Shown: piece after piece, positions 1 through 7,364 of the stretch
Layout: every line of letters starts with the position of its first letter
Numbering within the stretch: position 1 is the stretch's first letter
The notes under the pieces: generated by a model
Told to the model about the DNA's origin: nothing
The model's input: the letters and a program-made list of their open reading frames with translations, nothing else
Database searches by the model: none
Made by a program: the position numbers and the translations under genes
Assembly (NCBI RefSeq): GCF_000271305.1
Contig: NZ_AKGD01000004.1
Location: 496,001 to 560,000 of the forward strand
Direction: 5' to 3'
Length of the DNA: 64,000 nucleotides
Origin: Hydrocarboniphaga effusa AP103
Lineage (GTDB): Bacteria; Pseudomonadota; Gammaproteobacteria; Nevskiales; Nevskiaceae

Positions 1-725
1 GCGGTCACCGCCGATTGCAGGCGCGCGAGCAGATCGTTGAGCGAGCGCGTGAGCGGCAGCACTTCTTCGGGCACGCCCTCGTCGGCGATCGGCGAGAGCT
101 CGCGATGGCTGCGCGCCTCCAGCCGCTGCGCGAGGCTGTGCAAAGGCCGCAGGCCGCGGCGGATCGCGCGCCGCACGACCGCGGCGGTGACGCCGATCAG
201 CAGCAGCTGCGGAAGCAGCGTGCTCGCCAGGATCGCGCTCGCCAGGCCGCTGCGCTTGCGCATGGTCTCGGCCACTTCGACATGCACGATTTCACCGTAG
301 CGGCTCGCCGGAAGCTCGATGCGGGCGATGCGCACGGGCTCGTCGTCGATCTCGCCGTCGTAGAGCAAGGCGCCGTGGTAGTCGTCGACATCGCCGATGA
401 CGTCCGGCATCGGCTGTGTTCTGCCGGCGATGAGGCCCTTGCGTTCACCGCTGATGCGGAAGTACGTGGTATCGGTTTCGTCCCATTCGAACAGGCGCTG
501 GGTCGGCGCCGGCAGATCGACGAAAGGCCCGTCGTCGGTGCGCTCCACTTCGAGCGCGAGCGCGCTGGCCGAATCGAACAGCCAGCCGTCGTAGACGCTG
601 TCGGCGAAGTAGTTCGCGAGCCCGTAGGACACCGCGCCGCCGAGCACCAGCACGGCGCTCAGCGGGCCGACCAGCGCGAACAGCAGGCCCGAGCGCAGGC
701 TGTGGCGAGGCTCAGGACGGCTCAT
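1..725 (-). CDS. Sensor histidine kinase, N-terminal part (cut by window edge)
   Basis: The open frame starts at the ATG at 725 and runs off the left edge after about 241 codons. Visible are an N-terminal membrane segment (residues about 13-35), a periplasmic region of about 120 residues, a second membrane segment (about 162-184) and a HAMP-like stretch. This is the layout of TctE/QseC/PmrB kinases with a 2CSK_N sensor region. The catalytic His and ATPase domains lie outside the window. The ATG overlaps the end of the response-regulator gene by 14 bases, so the pair is one transcription unit. The ligand cannot be read from the sequence. Confidence 0.85.
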   Translation of the reverse strand, partial: MSRPEPRHSLRSGLLFALVGPLSAVLVLGGAVSYGLANYFADSVYDGWLFDSASALALEVERTDDGPFVDLPAPTQRLFEWDETDTTYFRISGERKGLIAGRTQPMPDVIGDVDDYHGALLYDGEIDDEPVRIARIELPASRYGEIVHVEVAETMRKRSGLASAILASTLLPQLLLIGVTAAVVRRAIRRGLRPLHSLAQRLEARSHRELSPIADEGVPEEVLPLTRSLNDLLARLQSAVT

Positions 726-1386
726 CGACCTGCAGCAGATAACCGAAGCCGCGCAGCGTCTGGATGCCCGATCCGGATTGCTCGATCTTCTTGCGCACGC
801 GATGCACGTAGAGCTCGACCGCGTTCTCGGACATGCCGCTGTCCCAGCCGTCCACCGATTCGAGCAGCTGGCGTTTGCTGACGACGCGACCGTGGCGCAG
901 CATCAGGCATTCGAGAATCGCGAATTCGCGCGGTGAAAGCTCCACCGGATCGGCATCGATGAAGACCCGGCGCTCGACCATCGACAGCCGCAGCCGGCCG
1001 ATCTCGACGTCGCCTCCACGCCGGGCCAGGCCGCGTCGGGTCACCGCGCGAATGCGCGCTTCGAGCTCGTCGAGATCGAAGGGCTTGACCACGTAGTCGT
1101 CGGCCCCGAGATCGAGCCCGAGCACGCGATCGGGCGGATCGTCTCGCGCGCTCAGGATCACCACCGGCGTGTGCTGGCGCTGCTTGCGCAGCCGGCGCAG
1201 CAGCTCGGTGCCATCGATGTCGGGCAGACCCAGATCGAGCACGATGCAGTCGTAACTGCCGTCGACGAGCGCGCCCAGCGCGGACTGGCCGTCGTGGCTC
1301 AGGTCGACGATGTTGCCGTCGCGCTGCAGCGCGCGCTGCAGGCTCAGGGCGATCGGCCGGTCATCTTCGACGACGAGCAGGCGCAT
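712..1386 (-). CDS. OmpR/PhoB-family response regulator (TctD/QseB-like)
   Basis: A 224-residue protein with a receiver domain followed by a winged-helix DNA-binding domain. Receiver residues are present: acidic pair D8/D9, phosphoacceptor D51 in VLDLGLPD, and K101 in VVKPFD. The C-terminal half (about 125-220) has the OmpR-type signature ELSPREFAILECLM and ends in GFGYLL. The ATG at 1386 (MRLLVVEDD) is preferred over an upstream in-frame start at 1440 because it matches the usual receiver N-terminus. It is cotranscribed with the kinase and divergent from dusA across about 100 bp. Target genes are unknown. Confidence 0.93.
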   Translation of the reverse strand: MRLLVVEDDRPIALSLQRALQRDGNIVDLSHDGQSALGALVDGSYDCIVLDLGLPDIDGTELLRRLRKQRQHTPVVILSARDDPPDRVLGLDLGADDYVVKPFDLDELEARIRAVTRRGLARRGGDVEIGRLRLSMVERRVFIDADPVELSPREFAILECLMLRHGRVVSKRQLLESVDGWDSGMSENAVELYVHRVRKKIEQSGSGIQTLRGFGYLLQVDEPS

Positions 1387-1486
1387 GGGAGAACCATTGA
1401 AAGAAGACGGTATTTTCGACGCCGGGGCGGACGAACGCAAAAGCCCATAAAATCACGCCCTTCTCGTTCAGGCAGGTGCGGTCACG

Positions 1487-2524
1487 GTGCATTCGCTGCA
1501 GCAAAATTCGATCGGCGCGGCATCCGAGGCCGTGTCTCGTCCGGCCCATCGGCTCTCGGTCGCGCCGATGATGGACTGGACCGACACGCATTGCCGGTCA
1601 TTCCATCGCCTGCTCGCCCCACATGCGCTGCTCTACACCGAAATGGTCACCACCGGCGCGCTGCTGCATGGCGATGTCGAGCGCCACCTGCGCTTCGACG
1701 CGAGCGAACATCCGCTCGCGCTGCAGCTCGGCGGTTCGGAGCCCGACGCGCTCGCCCGCTGTGCCGCACTCGCCGAGCAGTGGCAGTACGACGAGGTCAA
1801 TCTCAATTGCGGCTGTCCGTCCGATCGCGTCCAGGAAGGCCGCTTCGGCGCCTGCCTGATGCGCGAGGCCGATCGTGTCGCCGATTGCGTACGCGCGATG
1901 CGCTCCGCGACCGACCTGCCGGTGACGGTCAAGCATCGCGTCGGTATCGATGACAGCGAGGATTACGCCTTCATGCGCGGCTTCGTCGAAACCGTCGCCG
2001 CAGCCGGCTGCACGACCTTCATCGTGCATGCGCGCAAGGCCTGGCTGCAGGGCTTGTCTCCGCGCGAGAACCGCGAGATCCCGCCGCTGACCTACGAGCA
2101 CGTCTACCGGCTCAAGCAGGAGTTTCCGCAGCTGACCGTGCTGATCAACGGCGGCATCCGCACGCTCGATCAGTGCCGCCAGCACCTGCGATACGTCGAT
2201 GGCGTGATGCTCGGTCGCGAGGCTTACGAAAACCCTTATGCGCTCGCCGGGCTCGATCGCGAGCTGTTCGAAACCGACGGCGACATACCGACACGCGAAG
2301 AGATCATGAACGCTTATCTGCCCTACGTGCAGCGCGAGCTCGACCGCGGCACCGCGCTCAACCGCATCACTCGCCATATCCTGGGGCTCTATCGCGGCCA
2401 GAACGGCGGACGTGCTTTCCGCCGCCATCTGTCCGAACACGCACACAAGCCCGGAGCCGGCCTGCGCGTCCTTCAGCAAGCGATCGGGCTCGCGAATCCG
2501 CGGCGCAATGCGGAGGCCGCCTGA
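1487..2524 (+). CDS. dusA: tRNA-dihydrouridine(20/20a) synthase DusA
   Basis: FMN-dependent enzyme that reduces uridines 20/20a in the tRNA D-loop. The 345-residue length fits the DusA subfamily. Visible are the N-terminal SVAPMMDWTD flavin-barrel motif, LYTEMVTTGAL, the NLNCGCPSDRV segment whose C110 is the expected catalytic cysteine, KHRVGIDD, VHARKAWLQGLSPKEN-like text (here SPREN) and the RHILGLYRGQ C-terminal helical domain. The start is GTG at 1487; the next ATG (1567) would cut into the barrel. Its stop overlaps the next start (TGATG), coupling it to the exported cyclophilin. Confidence 0.95.
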   Translation: MHSLQQNSIGAASEAVSRPAHRLSVAPMMDWTDTHCRSFHRLLAPHALLYTEMVTTGALLHGDVERHLRFDASEHPLALQLGGSEPDALARCAALAEQWQYDEVNLNCGCPSDRVQEGRFGACLMREADRVADCVRAMRSATDLPVTVKHRVGIDDSEDYAFMRGFVETVAAAGCTTFIVHARKAWLQGLSPRENREIPPLTYEHVYRLKQEFPQLTVLINGGIRTLDQCRQHLRYVDGVMLGREAYENPYALAGLDRELFETDGDIPTREEIMNAYLPYVQRELDRGTALNRITRHILGLYRGQNGGRAFRRHLSEHAHKPGAGLRVLQQAIGLANPRRNAEAA

Positions 2525-3114
2525 TGAGCCGCCTTGTCCGCAGGCTGTGCCTGTCGGCGCTGCTGAGCCTTTTCGCCTGCGGTGACGCGCTCGCGACCGA
2601 ATATCCACGCGTGAAGCTCGAGACGACGATGGGCGACATCGTCTTCACGCTCGATGCTTCGAAGGCGCCCAAGACGGTTGCCAACTTCCTCGGCTACGTC
2701 AAGAGCGGCTATTACAACGGCATGGTGTTTCACCGCGTCGTTCCGGGCTACCTGATCCAGGGCGGCGGCTTCGACGCCAACATGAAGCGGCGCCCGTGGA
2801 AAGCGGCCATTTCGAACGAATCAAAGAACGGTTTGCATAATGTGGCCGGCAGCGTTGCAATGGCACGTGCCGAGGATCCGAACTCGGCCACCACCGAGTT
2901 CTTCATCAATCTGCGCGACAATCCCGAGTTCGATTATCCCAGCCACGACGGCTGGGGCTATGCGGTATTCGGCCAGGTGACCGAAGGCTTCGATACCGTT
3001 GGCAAGATCATGCGCAGCCCCAGAGGCGATCCTCAAAATCTCGTCCTCATCAACAAGGCGGTGATACTGAAACCCGCCACCCAAAACCCGCTAGAAGAGA
3101 GCACACCACAATGA
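2524..3114 (+). CDS. ppiA: Exported peptidyl-prolyl cis-trans isomerase (PpiA-like cyclophilin)
   Basis: A 196-residue cyclophilin with an N-terminal signal sequence: basic MSRLVRR, a hydrophobic core, and probable cleavage after DALA near residue 24. The FAC sequence within it is a poor lipobox because of the Phe. The catalytic domain carries FHRVVPGYLIQGGG and FFINLRDN, typical of bacterial cyclophilins, so a periplasmic proline isomerase is expected. The ATG at 2524 overlaps the dusA stop; a longer in-frame upstream extension overlaps dusA and is rejected. It ends in an ATGA overlap with ppiB, of which it looks like a tandem paralog. Confidence 0.9.
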   Translation: MSRLVRRLCLSALLSLFACGDALATEYPRVKLETTMGDIVFTLDASKAPKTVANFLGYVKSGYYNGMVFHRVVPGYLIQGGGFDANMKRRPWKAAISNESKNGLHNVAGSVAMARAEDPNSATTEFFINLRDNPEFDYPSHDGWGYAVFGQVTEGFDTVGKIMRSPRGDPQNLVLINKAVILKPATQNPLEESTPQ

Positions 3115-3623
3115 CCGATTCGACCCAGCCCGTGAAGGTTCTTCTCGAAACCTCGCTCGGCAACATCACGCTCGAACTCGACGCCGAGAAGGCGCCGAAG
3201 ACCGTCGCCAATTTCGTCGACTACGTGAACAGCGGCCACTTCGACGGCCTGGTGTTCCACCGCGTGATTCGCGGCTTCATGATCCAGGGCGGCGGCTACG
3301 ACGAGCAATACGCGCAGAAGCGCACCAAGGCGCCGATCGAGAACGAAGCCAAGAACGGCCTCAAGAACAAGCGCGGCAGCATCGCGATGGCGCGCACCAA
3401 CGATCCGCATTCGGCGAGCTCGCAGTTCTTCATCAACCACGGCGACAACGATTTCCTCGACTACCCGGGCCAGGACGGCTGGGGCTACGCGGTATTCGGC
3501 AATGTGACCGAAGGCCTCGACGTGGTCGACAAGATCGCCGAGACGCCCACCGGCGCGATCCGTCCGTTCGGCCGCGACGTTCCGGTAACGCCGGTGGTCA
3601 TCAAGTCGGCCAAGCTCGCTTAA
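3111..3623 (+). CDS. ppiB: Cytosolic peptidyl-prolyl cis-trans isomerase B
   Basis: A 170-residue cyclophilin without a signal peptide, so probably cytosolic. It carries FHRVIRGFMIQGGGY, SIAMARTNDPHSASSQFFIN and GWGYAVFGNVTEG. The catalytic Arg (in FHRV) and the QGGG and SQFFIN substrate-binding stretches are intact. The start overlaps the preceding exported cyclophilin by ATGA. Gene order dusA-ppiA-ppiB-lpxH runs in one direction with short gaps. Proline isomerisation during folding is the expected role; specific clients are unknown. Confidence 0.93.
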   Translation: MTDSTQPVKVLLETSLGNITLELDAEKAPKTVANFVDYVNSGHFDGLVFHRVIRGFMIQGGGYDEQYAQKRTKAPIENEAKNGLKNKRGSIAMARTNDPHSASSQFFINHGDNDFLDYPGQDGWGYAVFGNVTEGLDVVDKIAETPTGAIRPFGRDVPVTPVVIKSAKLA

Positions 3624-3650
3624 GTCTTCGCTGTTGAAAGTCCTGTCACG

Positions 3651-4379
3651 GTGACGACGCTGCTGCTGTCGGATCTGCATCTGCCGGCAAGCGCGTCGAC
3701 GCTGCGGCAGGACTTCCTGCGTTTTCTGCAAGGCCCGGCGCGCAAGGCCCGGGCCGTGTACCTGCTCGGCGATGTCTTCGAAGCCTGGATCGGTGACGAA
3801 GATGGCTTGGCGCATTACGGCGATGAGATCGCGGCGCTGCGCGCGCTGTCGGAAGCGGGCGTGCGCGTGTTCTTCCAGCACGGCAATCGCGACTTTCTCG
3901 TCGGCGAGCGCTTCGCCCAGGCCTCCGGCGCAAGCCTGCTGGCCGACCCGAGCGTGGTCGAGATCGAAGGCCGTCGCACGCTGCTCACGCATGGCGATCT
4001 GCTGTGTACCGACGATATCGGCTATCAGCGTTGGCGCCGTTTCTCGCGCAATGGCGTCGTGCAATGGCTGTTCATGCGCATTCCGGGTGGCCTCAAGCGT
4101 GCGATCGCCGATCGTCTGCGTCGCGGCAGCAAAAGCGCCAAGACGCGCAAGAGCATGGCGATCATGGACGTCAACGATACGGCCGTCAGCGCCTGCTTTC
4201 TGCGCCACGGTGTCGATCGCATCATCCACGGGCATACGCACAGGCCCGACGTGCATCACGAACTCATCGACGGGCGCACATGCGAACGCATCGTGCTCGC
4301 CGATTGGCGAGAACACAGCCGCGAGTATCTCGAAGTGACGCGCGAAGGCTGGAAGCGCGTCGACATCGCAGCGAGCTGA
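3651..4379 (+). CDS. lpxH: UDP-2,3-diacylglucosamine diphosphatase LpxH
   Basis: Hydrolyses UDP-2,3-diacylglucosamine to lipid X and UMP in lipid A synthesis, at the cytosolic face of the inner membrane. The 242-residue protein has the calcineurin-like metallophosphoesterase residues in order: D8/H10 (SDLHL), D41 (GDVFEAWIGD), N79 (HGNRDF), H114 (THGDLL) and the HGHTH cluster at 193-197. The GTG at 3651 places SDLH at the usual distance from the N-terminus. The ppiB-lpxH pairing is common in proteobacteria. The gene is convergent with the DUF455 gene, only 6 bp away, and no intrinsic terminator is visible between them. Confidence 0.95.
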   Translation: MTTLLLSDLHLPASASTLRQDFLRFLQGPARKARAVYLLGDVFEAWIGDEDGLAHYGDEIAALRALSEAGVRVFFQHGNRDFLVGERFAQASGASLLADPSVVEIEGRRTLLTHGDLLCTDDIGYQRWRRFSRNGVVQWLFMRIPGGLKRAIADRLRRGSKSAKTRKSMAIMDVNDTAVSACFLRHGVDRIIHGHTHRPDVHHELIDGRTCERIVLADWREHSREYLEVTREGWKRVDIAAS

Positions 4380-4385
4380 AACGCC

Positions 4386-5174
4386 TCAGAGCCCCGCGAG
4401 CAGTTCGGGCGGCAGTTCGTTGCGGCTGAAGCCGGCCGCCTGTCGCGCCGGCCAGTTCAAGGGCGGGCGAATTCGCGTATCGGATTCGGCGAGCAGCTTG
4501 CGGAAAGTCGCATCGGGTTCGAGCGAACGCTGCGCGCAAAGCCAGCGGAACCAATACGTGCCGATGGCGACGTGGCGCACTTCCTCATCGAGGATCACGC
4601 GCAGGATCGCGACGGTCTGCGCATCGCGCATTTCCGTGAGCCGATGGATCATGCCCGGTGTCACGTCGAGCCCGCGTGCTTCGAGTACGCGCGGAACCAG
4701 CGCCATGCGCGCGAGCACGTCGTACGCGGTTTTCTCGGCTGCCTCCCAAAGGCCGTTGTGTGCCGGAACATCGCCATAACGATGACCGAACGTGGCGAGC
4801 CGTTCGGCCAGCATCGTGAAATGACGCGCCTCGTCCTTGGCCACGCTGAGCCAATCTTCGTAGTACTGCGCCGGCATATCGGCGAAGCGCAGACAGGCAT
4901 CGAGCGCGAGGTTGATCGCGTTGAACTCGATGTGCGCGATCGCATGCAGCAGGGCTGCGCGCCCCGCATCGCTGCCCAAACCGCGCACGGGTACCTCGCG
5001 CGGTGAAACCAGTTGCAGGCTTTGCGGACGCCCCGGCTGCCAGGTTTGCGGACGCGGCTGATGCGCGATATCCGCATCGAGCTTGCCGATGGCGCCGACC
5101 ATCGCGCATTTGGCCTCGGGCTCGCGCTCGATCAGCGCAAGCCAGAGGGTTTCGATGGATGGCACATCGTTCAT
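4386..5174 (-). CDS. DUF455 family ferritin-like protein
   Basis: A 262-residue helical protein of the DUF455 family. Carboxylate and histidine motifs suit a ferritin-like di-metal four-helix bundle: E83 (AHIEFNAINLALD), E115 and H118 (KDEARHF), and E197/E198 with H201 (DEEVRHV). The family is ferritin-like and sometimes compared with tRNA-modifying or rubrerythrin-type di-iron proteins, but its reaction is unknown to me. It starts with ATG at 5174, about 50 bp below the terminator of the SWIB gene, so it probably has its own promoter or depends on read-through. Confidence 0.85.
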   Translation of the reverse strand: MNDVPSIETLWLALIEREPEAKCAMVGAIGKLDADIAHQPRPQTWQPGRPQSLQLVSPREVPVRGLGSDAGRAALLHAIAHIEFNAINLALDACLRFADMPAQYYEDWLSVAKDEARHFTMLAERLATFGHRYGDVPAHNGLWEAAEKTAYDVLARMALVPRVLEARGLDVTPGMIHRLTEMRDAQTVAILRVILDEEVRHVAIGTYWFRWLCAQRSLEPDATFRKLLAESDTRIRPPLNWPARQAAGFSRNELPPELLAGL

Positions 5175-5227
5175 CGATCGGTCACGCGGCGAGTCGGTTC
5201 GAGCTCACTTTTCATACGGCGGGCAAC

Positions 5228-5253
5228 AAAAAAGCGGACCTTGCGGCCCGCTT
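5228..5253 (-). terminator. Intrinsic terminator after the SWIB gene
   Basis: On the minus strand AAGCGGGCC-GCAA-GGTCCGCTT forms a 9-bp stem with one G-T pair and a GNRA tetraloop, followed by a run of T. It lies 14 bp downstream of the SWIB stop codon. Confidence 0.9.
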
Positions 5254-5267
5254 CAAAGACACCACGC

Positions 5268-5564
5268 TTACTTGGAAACGTGCTGGTTGACCAGTTTGGT
5301 CATCTCGAACATCGTCACCTGATCCTTGCCGCCGAAGATCGGCTTGAGCTTGGCATCGGCGTTGATCGCGCGACGGTTGGTGGCGTCCTGCAGGTTGTGC
5401 TTCTTGATGTATTCCCAAACCTTCTTGGTCAGGTCAGCGCGAGTGATCGGAGCGGAGCCGACGACCTCGGCGAGCTGGGCGCTCGGCGTCACGGTCTGCG
5501 AAATGCCACCACGAGGAGCAGCCTTCTTGGTGGCTTTGTCGTCGCCTTGCTTGGTGCTGGCCAT
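5268..5564 (-). CDS. Small SWIB/MDM2-domain protein
   Basis: A 98-residue protein. A basic, Lys/Ala-rich N-terminus (about 1-28) is followed by a complete SWIB domain, with VVGSAPITRADLTKKVWEYI and KHNLQD and the C-terminal DQVTMFEMTKLVNQHV. SWIB domains are best known from eukaryotic chromatin remodellers, but stand-alone bacterial copies exist in chlamydiae and many proteobacteria, where the role is unclear. The basic tail suggests nucleic-acid binding (inference). The start at 5564 is fixed by AAGGAGA 7 bases upstream; an earlier in-frame ATG at 5594 lacks such a site. Terminator-bounded and monocistronic. A run of nine G lies in the leader. Confidence 0.9.
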   Translation of the reverse strand: MASTKQGDDKATKKAAPRGGISQTVTPSAQLAEVVGSAPITRADLTKKVWEYIKKHNLQDATNRRAINADAKLKPIFGGKDQVTMFEMTKLVNQHVSK

Positions 5565-5797
5565 TGAAATCTCCTTATTAGAGCGGGGTATCAAATTCTT
5601 GGGGGGGGGAACCGCGTAGCGGTGCGCAAGCTTACACGGGAGCGATGGCTTGCGCTAAAAAACACCCACTGGATAACGCATCCGGCCGCTTCCGCGCAAG
5701 TTTTTCAATGTTTCGCATACGCTCGAAGGGCGACAGCGGATCGCGGGTACGCAATATCCGATGCACAAATCCTTTTGCAAGGACAATGAGACTTCTC

Positions 5798-7024
5798 TTA
5801 TCCGCCTTCGGCGCGCGAAAAAGCCCGCCGCAGATCGGCAATGAGGTCTTCGATGTCTTCGAGACCTACCGAGATACGGATCAAACCTTCGGTAATCCCC
5901 GCTTCTGTACGTTGCTGTTCGCTGATGCGTCCATGCGTGGTGGTCGCAGGATGCGTGATCGTGGTTCGCGCATCGCCGAGATTGCCCGTGATCGAGCAAA
6001 GCCGCGTTGCGTCGATCACGCTCCACGCCGCTTGGCGCCCGCCTCTGACTTCGAACGACACGATCGAACCAAAGCCACGTTGCTGGCGCTTTGCAAGTTC
6101 ATGTTGCGGATGCGATGCGAGCGAAGGATGCAGGACACGGGACACGATCGGCTGCTGGCTGAGCCATTGAGCCAGCTGGCACGCACTCTGTTCGTGCGCC
6201 TTCATGCGCACCGACAGAGTCTCGAGGCCTTTCAGGAAAACCCAGGCGTTGAACGGCGAAAGGCAGGGCCCCGCCGTACGCATGAAACCGTAAACATCCT
6301 TGCCCACGCGTTGTGCATCGCCCACGATCGCGCCACCGAGGCAACGTCCCTGCCCGTCGATGAACTTGGTCGCCGAATGCACGACGTAATCGGCACCGAG
6401 CTTGAGCGGTTGCTGGAACACCGGCGTCAGAAAGCAGTTGTCGACCGCGAGCGCGGCGCCATGCTCGTGCGCGAGCGTCGCGAGCGCTTCGATATCGACG
6501 AGCTCGGTCAGCGGATTCGATGGCGTTTCGACGAAGACCAGCTTGGTGTTCGGCTTGAAACCGGCGCGCCAGGACTCAATGTCGCTCGGCGTCGCATAGC
6601 CGATCTCGATACCGAGCTTGGCGATGTAGTTGTTGAACAGATTGATTGTCGAGCCGAATAGACCCTTGGACGCGAGCAAATGATCGCCCGCCTTGAGCAT
6701 GGTCAGCACCAGCGTGAGAATCGCCGCCATGCCACTCGCGGTGGCGACGCAGGCTTCGCCGCCTTCCATGCGTGCAAGCCGCTTTTCGAAGGCCTGTACG
6801 GTCGGATTCGTGAAGCGGCTGTAGACGTTGCCTTCGCGCTGGCCGAGGAACGTCGCCGCCGCTTCGGCGGCGCTGCGATAAACGTAGCTCGACGTCGGAT
6901 AGATGGCCGGCGAATGTTCCATCTCGGGACTACGCAACTCCGCGTGGCGAATGCCGAGCGTGCCGAAGCCCCAGCTTTCACTGGGATCGATGGAGTCGAT
7001 GGGGTCCTGATCGTCGATGCTCAT
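5798..7024 (-). CDS. metZ: O-succinylhomoserine sulfhydrylase MetZ
   Basis: PLP enzyme forming homocysteine from O-succinylhomoserine and sulfide in methionine synthesis. The 408-residue protein (start 7024) shows YSRFTNPTV, the GSTINLF substrate loop, FVETPSNP, AVDNCFLTP and the PLP lysine K220 in HSATKFIDGQGR; the DGQGR tail is characteristic of MetZ rather than MetB or MetC. An in-frame start at 7066 would add 14 residues unlike the family. It lies downstream of purF and cvpA on the same strand, as in many gammaproteobacteria, but is separated from purF by about 340 bp holding leader hairpins and a repeat. Confidence 0.95.
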   Translation of the reverse strand: MSIDDQDPIDSIDPSESWGFGTLGIRHAELRSPEMEHSPAIYPTSSYVYRSAAEAAATFLGQREGNVYSRFTNPTVQAFEKRLARMEGGEACVATASGMAAILTLVLTMLKAGDHLLASKGLFGSTINLFNNYIAKLGIEIGYATPSDIESWRAGFKPNTKLVFVETPSNPLTELVDIEALATLAHEHGAALAVDNCFLTPVFQQPLKLGADYVVHSATKFIDGQGRCLGGAIVGDAQRVGKDVYGFMRTAGPCLSPFNAWVFLKGLETLSVRMKAHEQSACQLAQWLSQQPIVSRVLHPSLASHPQHELAKRQQRGFGSIVSFEVRGGRQAAWSVIDATRLCSITGNLGDARTTITHPATTTHGRISEQQRTEAGITEGLIRISVGLEDIEDLIADLRRAFSRAEGG

Positions 7025-7137
7025 GGCGGTTCTCTTCGCATGGGCACCGCAGTGCCCGCTGCTCAAAAAAGCAAAACGGGCCTGCTGTCCGTTTAGCCGA
7101 ATTTATTCGCGATGAAGCTCTCTCGAACTTCGATCGC
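7025..7137 (-). promoter_or_regulatory. Structured leader upstream of metZ
   Basis: Reading toward metZ, three hairpins can be drawn: GCGAT(C)GAAG / CTTCATCGC at 7109-7137; a 6-bp AAACGG / CCGTTT stem followed 3 bases later by T6 (7065-7094), terminator-like; and GGGCAC-TGCG-GTGCCC at 7042-7057, about 17 bases before the start. This could be an attenuator, but I recognise no SAM or SAH riboswitch core and no leader peptide. The 7138-7222 stretch beyond it shows nothing else. Confidence 0.35.
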
Positions 7138-7222
7138 TGCGCCCGCAAGCAGGTTCAAATCGGCGCGAGGGTGAAGTCTAGGCCGCCCAAACTTAGGTCG
7201 CAACGGCTTCACTACGCTCCAG

Positions 7223-7364
7223 GGAAGTGCTGTCCAGGCGTAGCGAGCGACGGCAGGTCGGGTGAGGATGGAGCGCAGGAACCGGAGCGTGCGAGTAGTA
7301 CGTGAGGATTCCGAGCACCGCCCGCGCCCGAGAGGCCGAGCGCAGTAGCCTGGACAGTGCTTCC
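7223..7364 (+). repeat. Nested palindromic repeat, copy 1
   Basis: Outer arms 7223-7239 and 7348-7364 pair over 17 bp; two of the pairs are T-G/G-T, pairing as RNA only from the plus strand. Inside lie a weaker inner stem and a core (7270-7322) whose left 21 and right 25 bases are identical to copy 2 at 46631-46771, around a variable 7-8 base loop. The right arm touches the purF stop codon. Family not recognised. Confidence 0.85.

Noticed and set aside
2173..2523. Upstream extension of the exported cyclophilin
   Set aside because: It lies wholly inside dusA in another frame, and the signal peptide begins at 2524.
5645..6661. A 338-residue plus-strand frame opposite metZ
   Set aside because: It has no domain, runs through the metZ stop region and contradicts a clear PLP-enzyme gene on the other strand.
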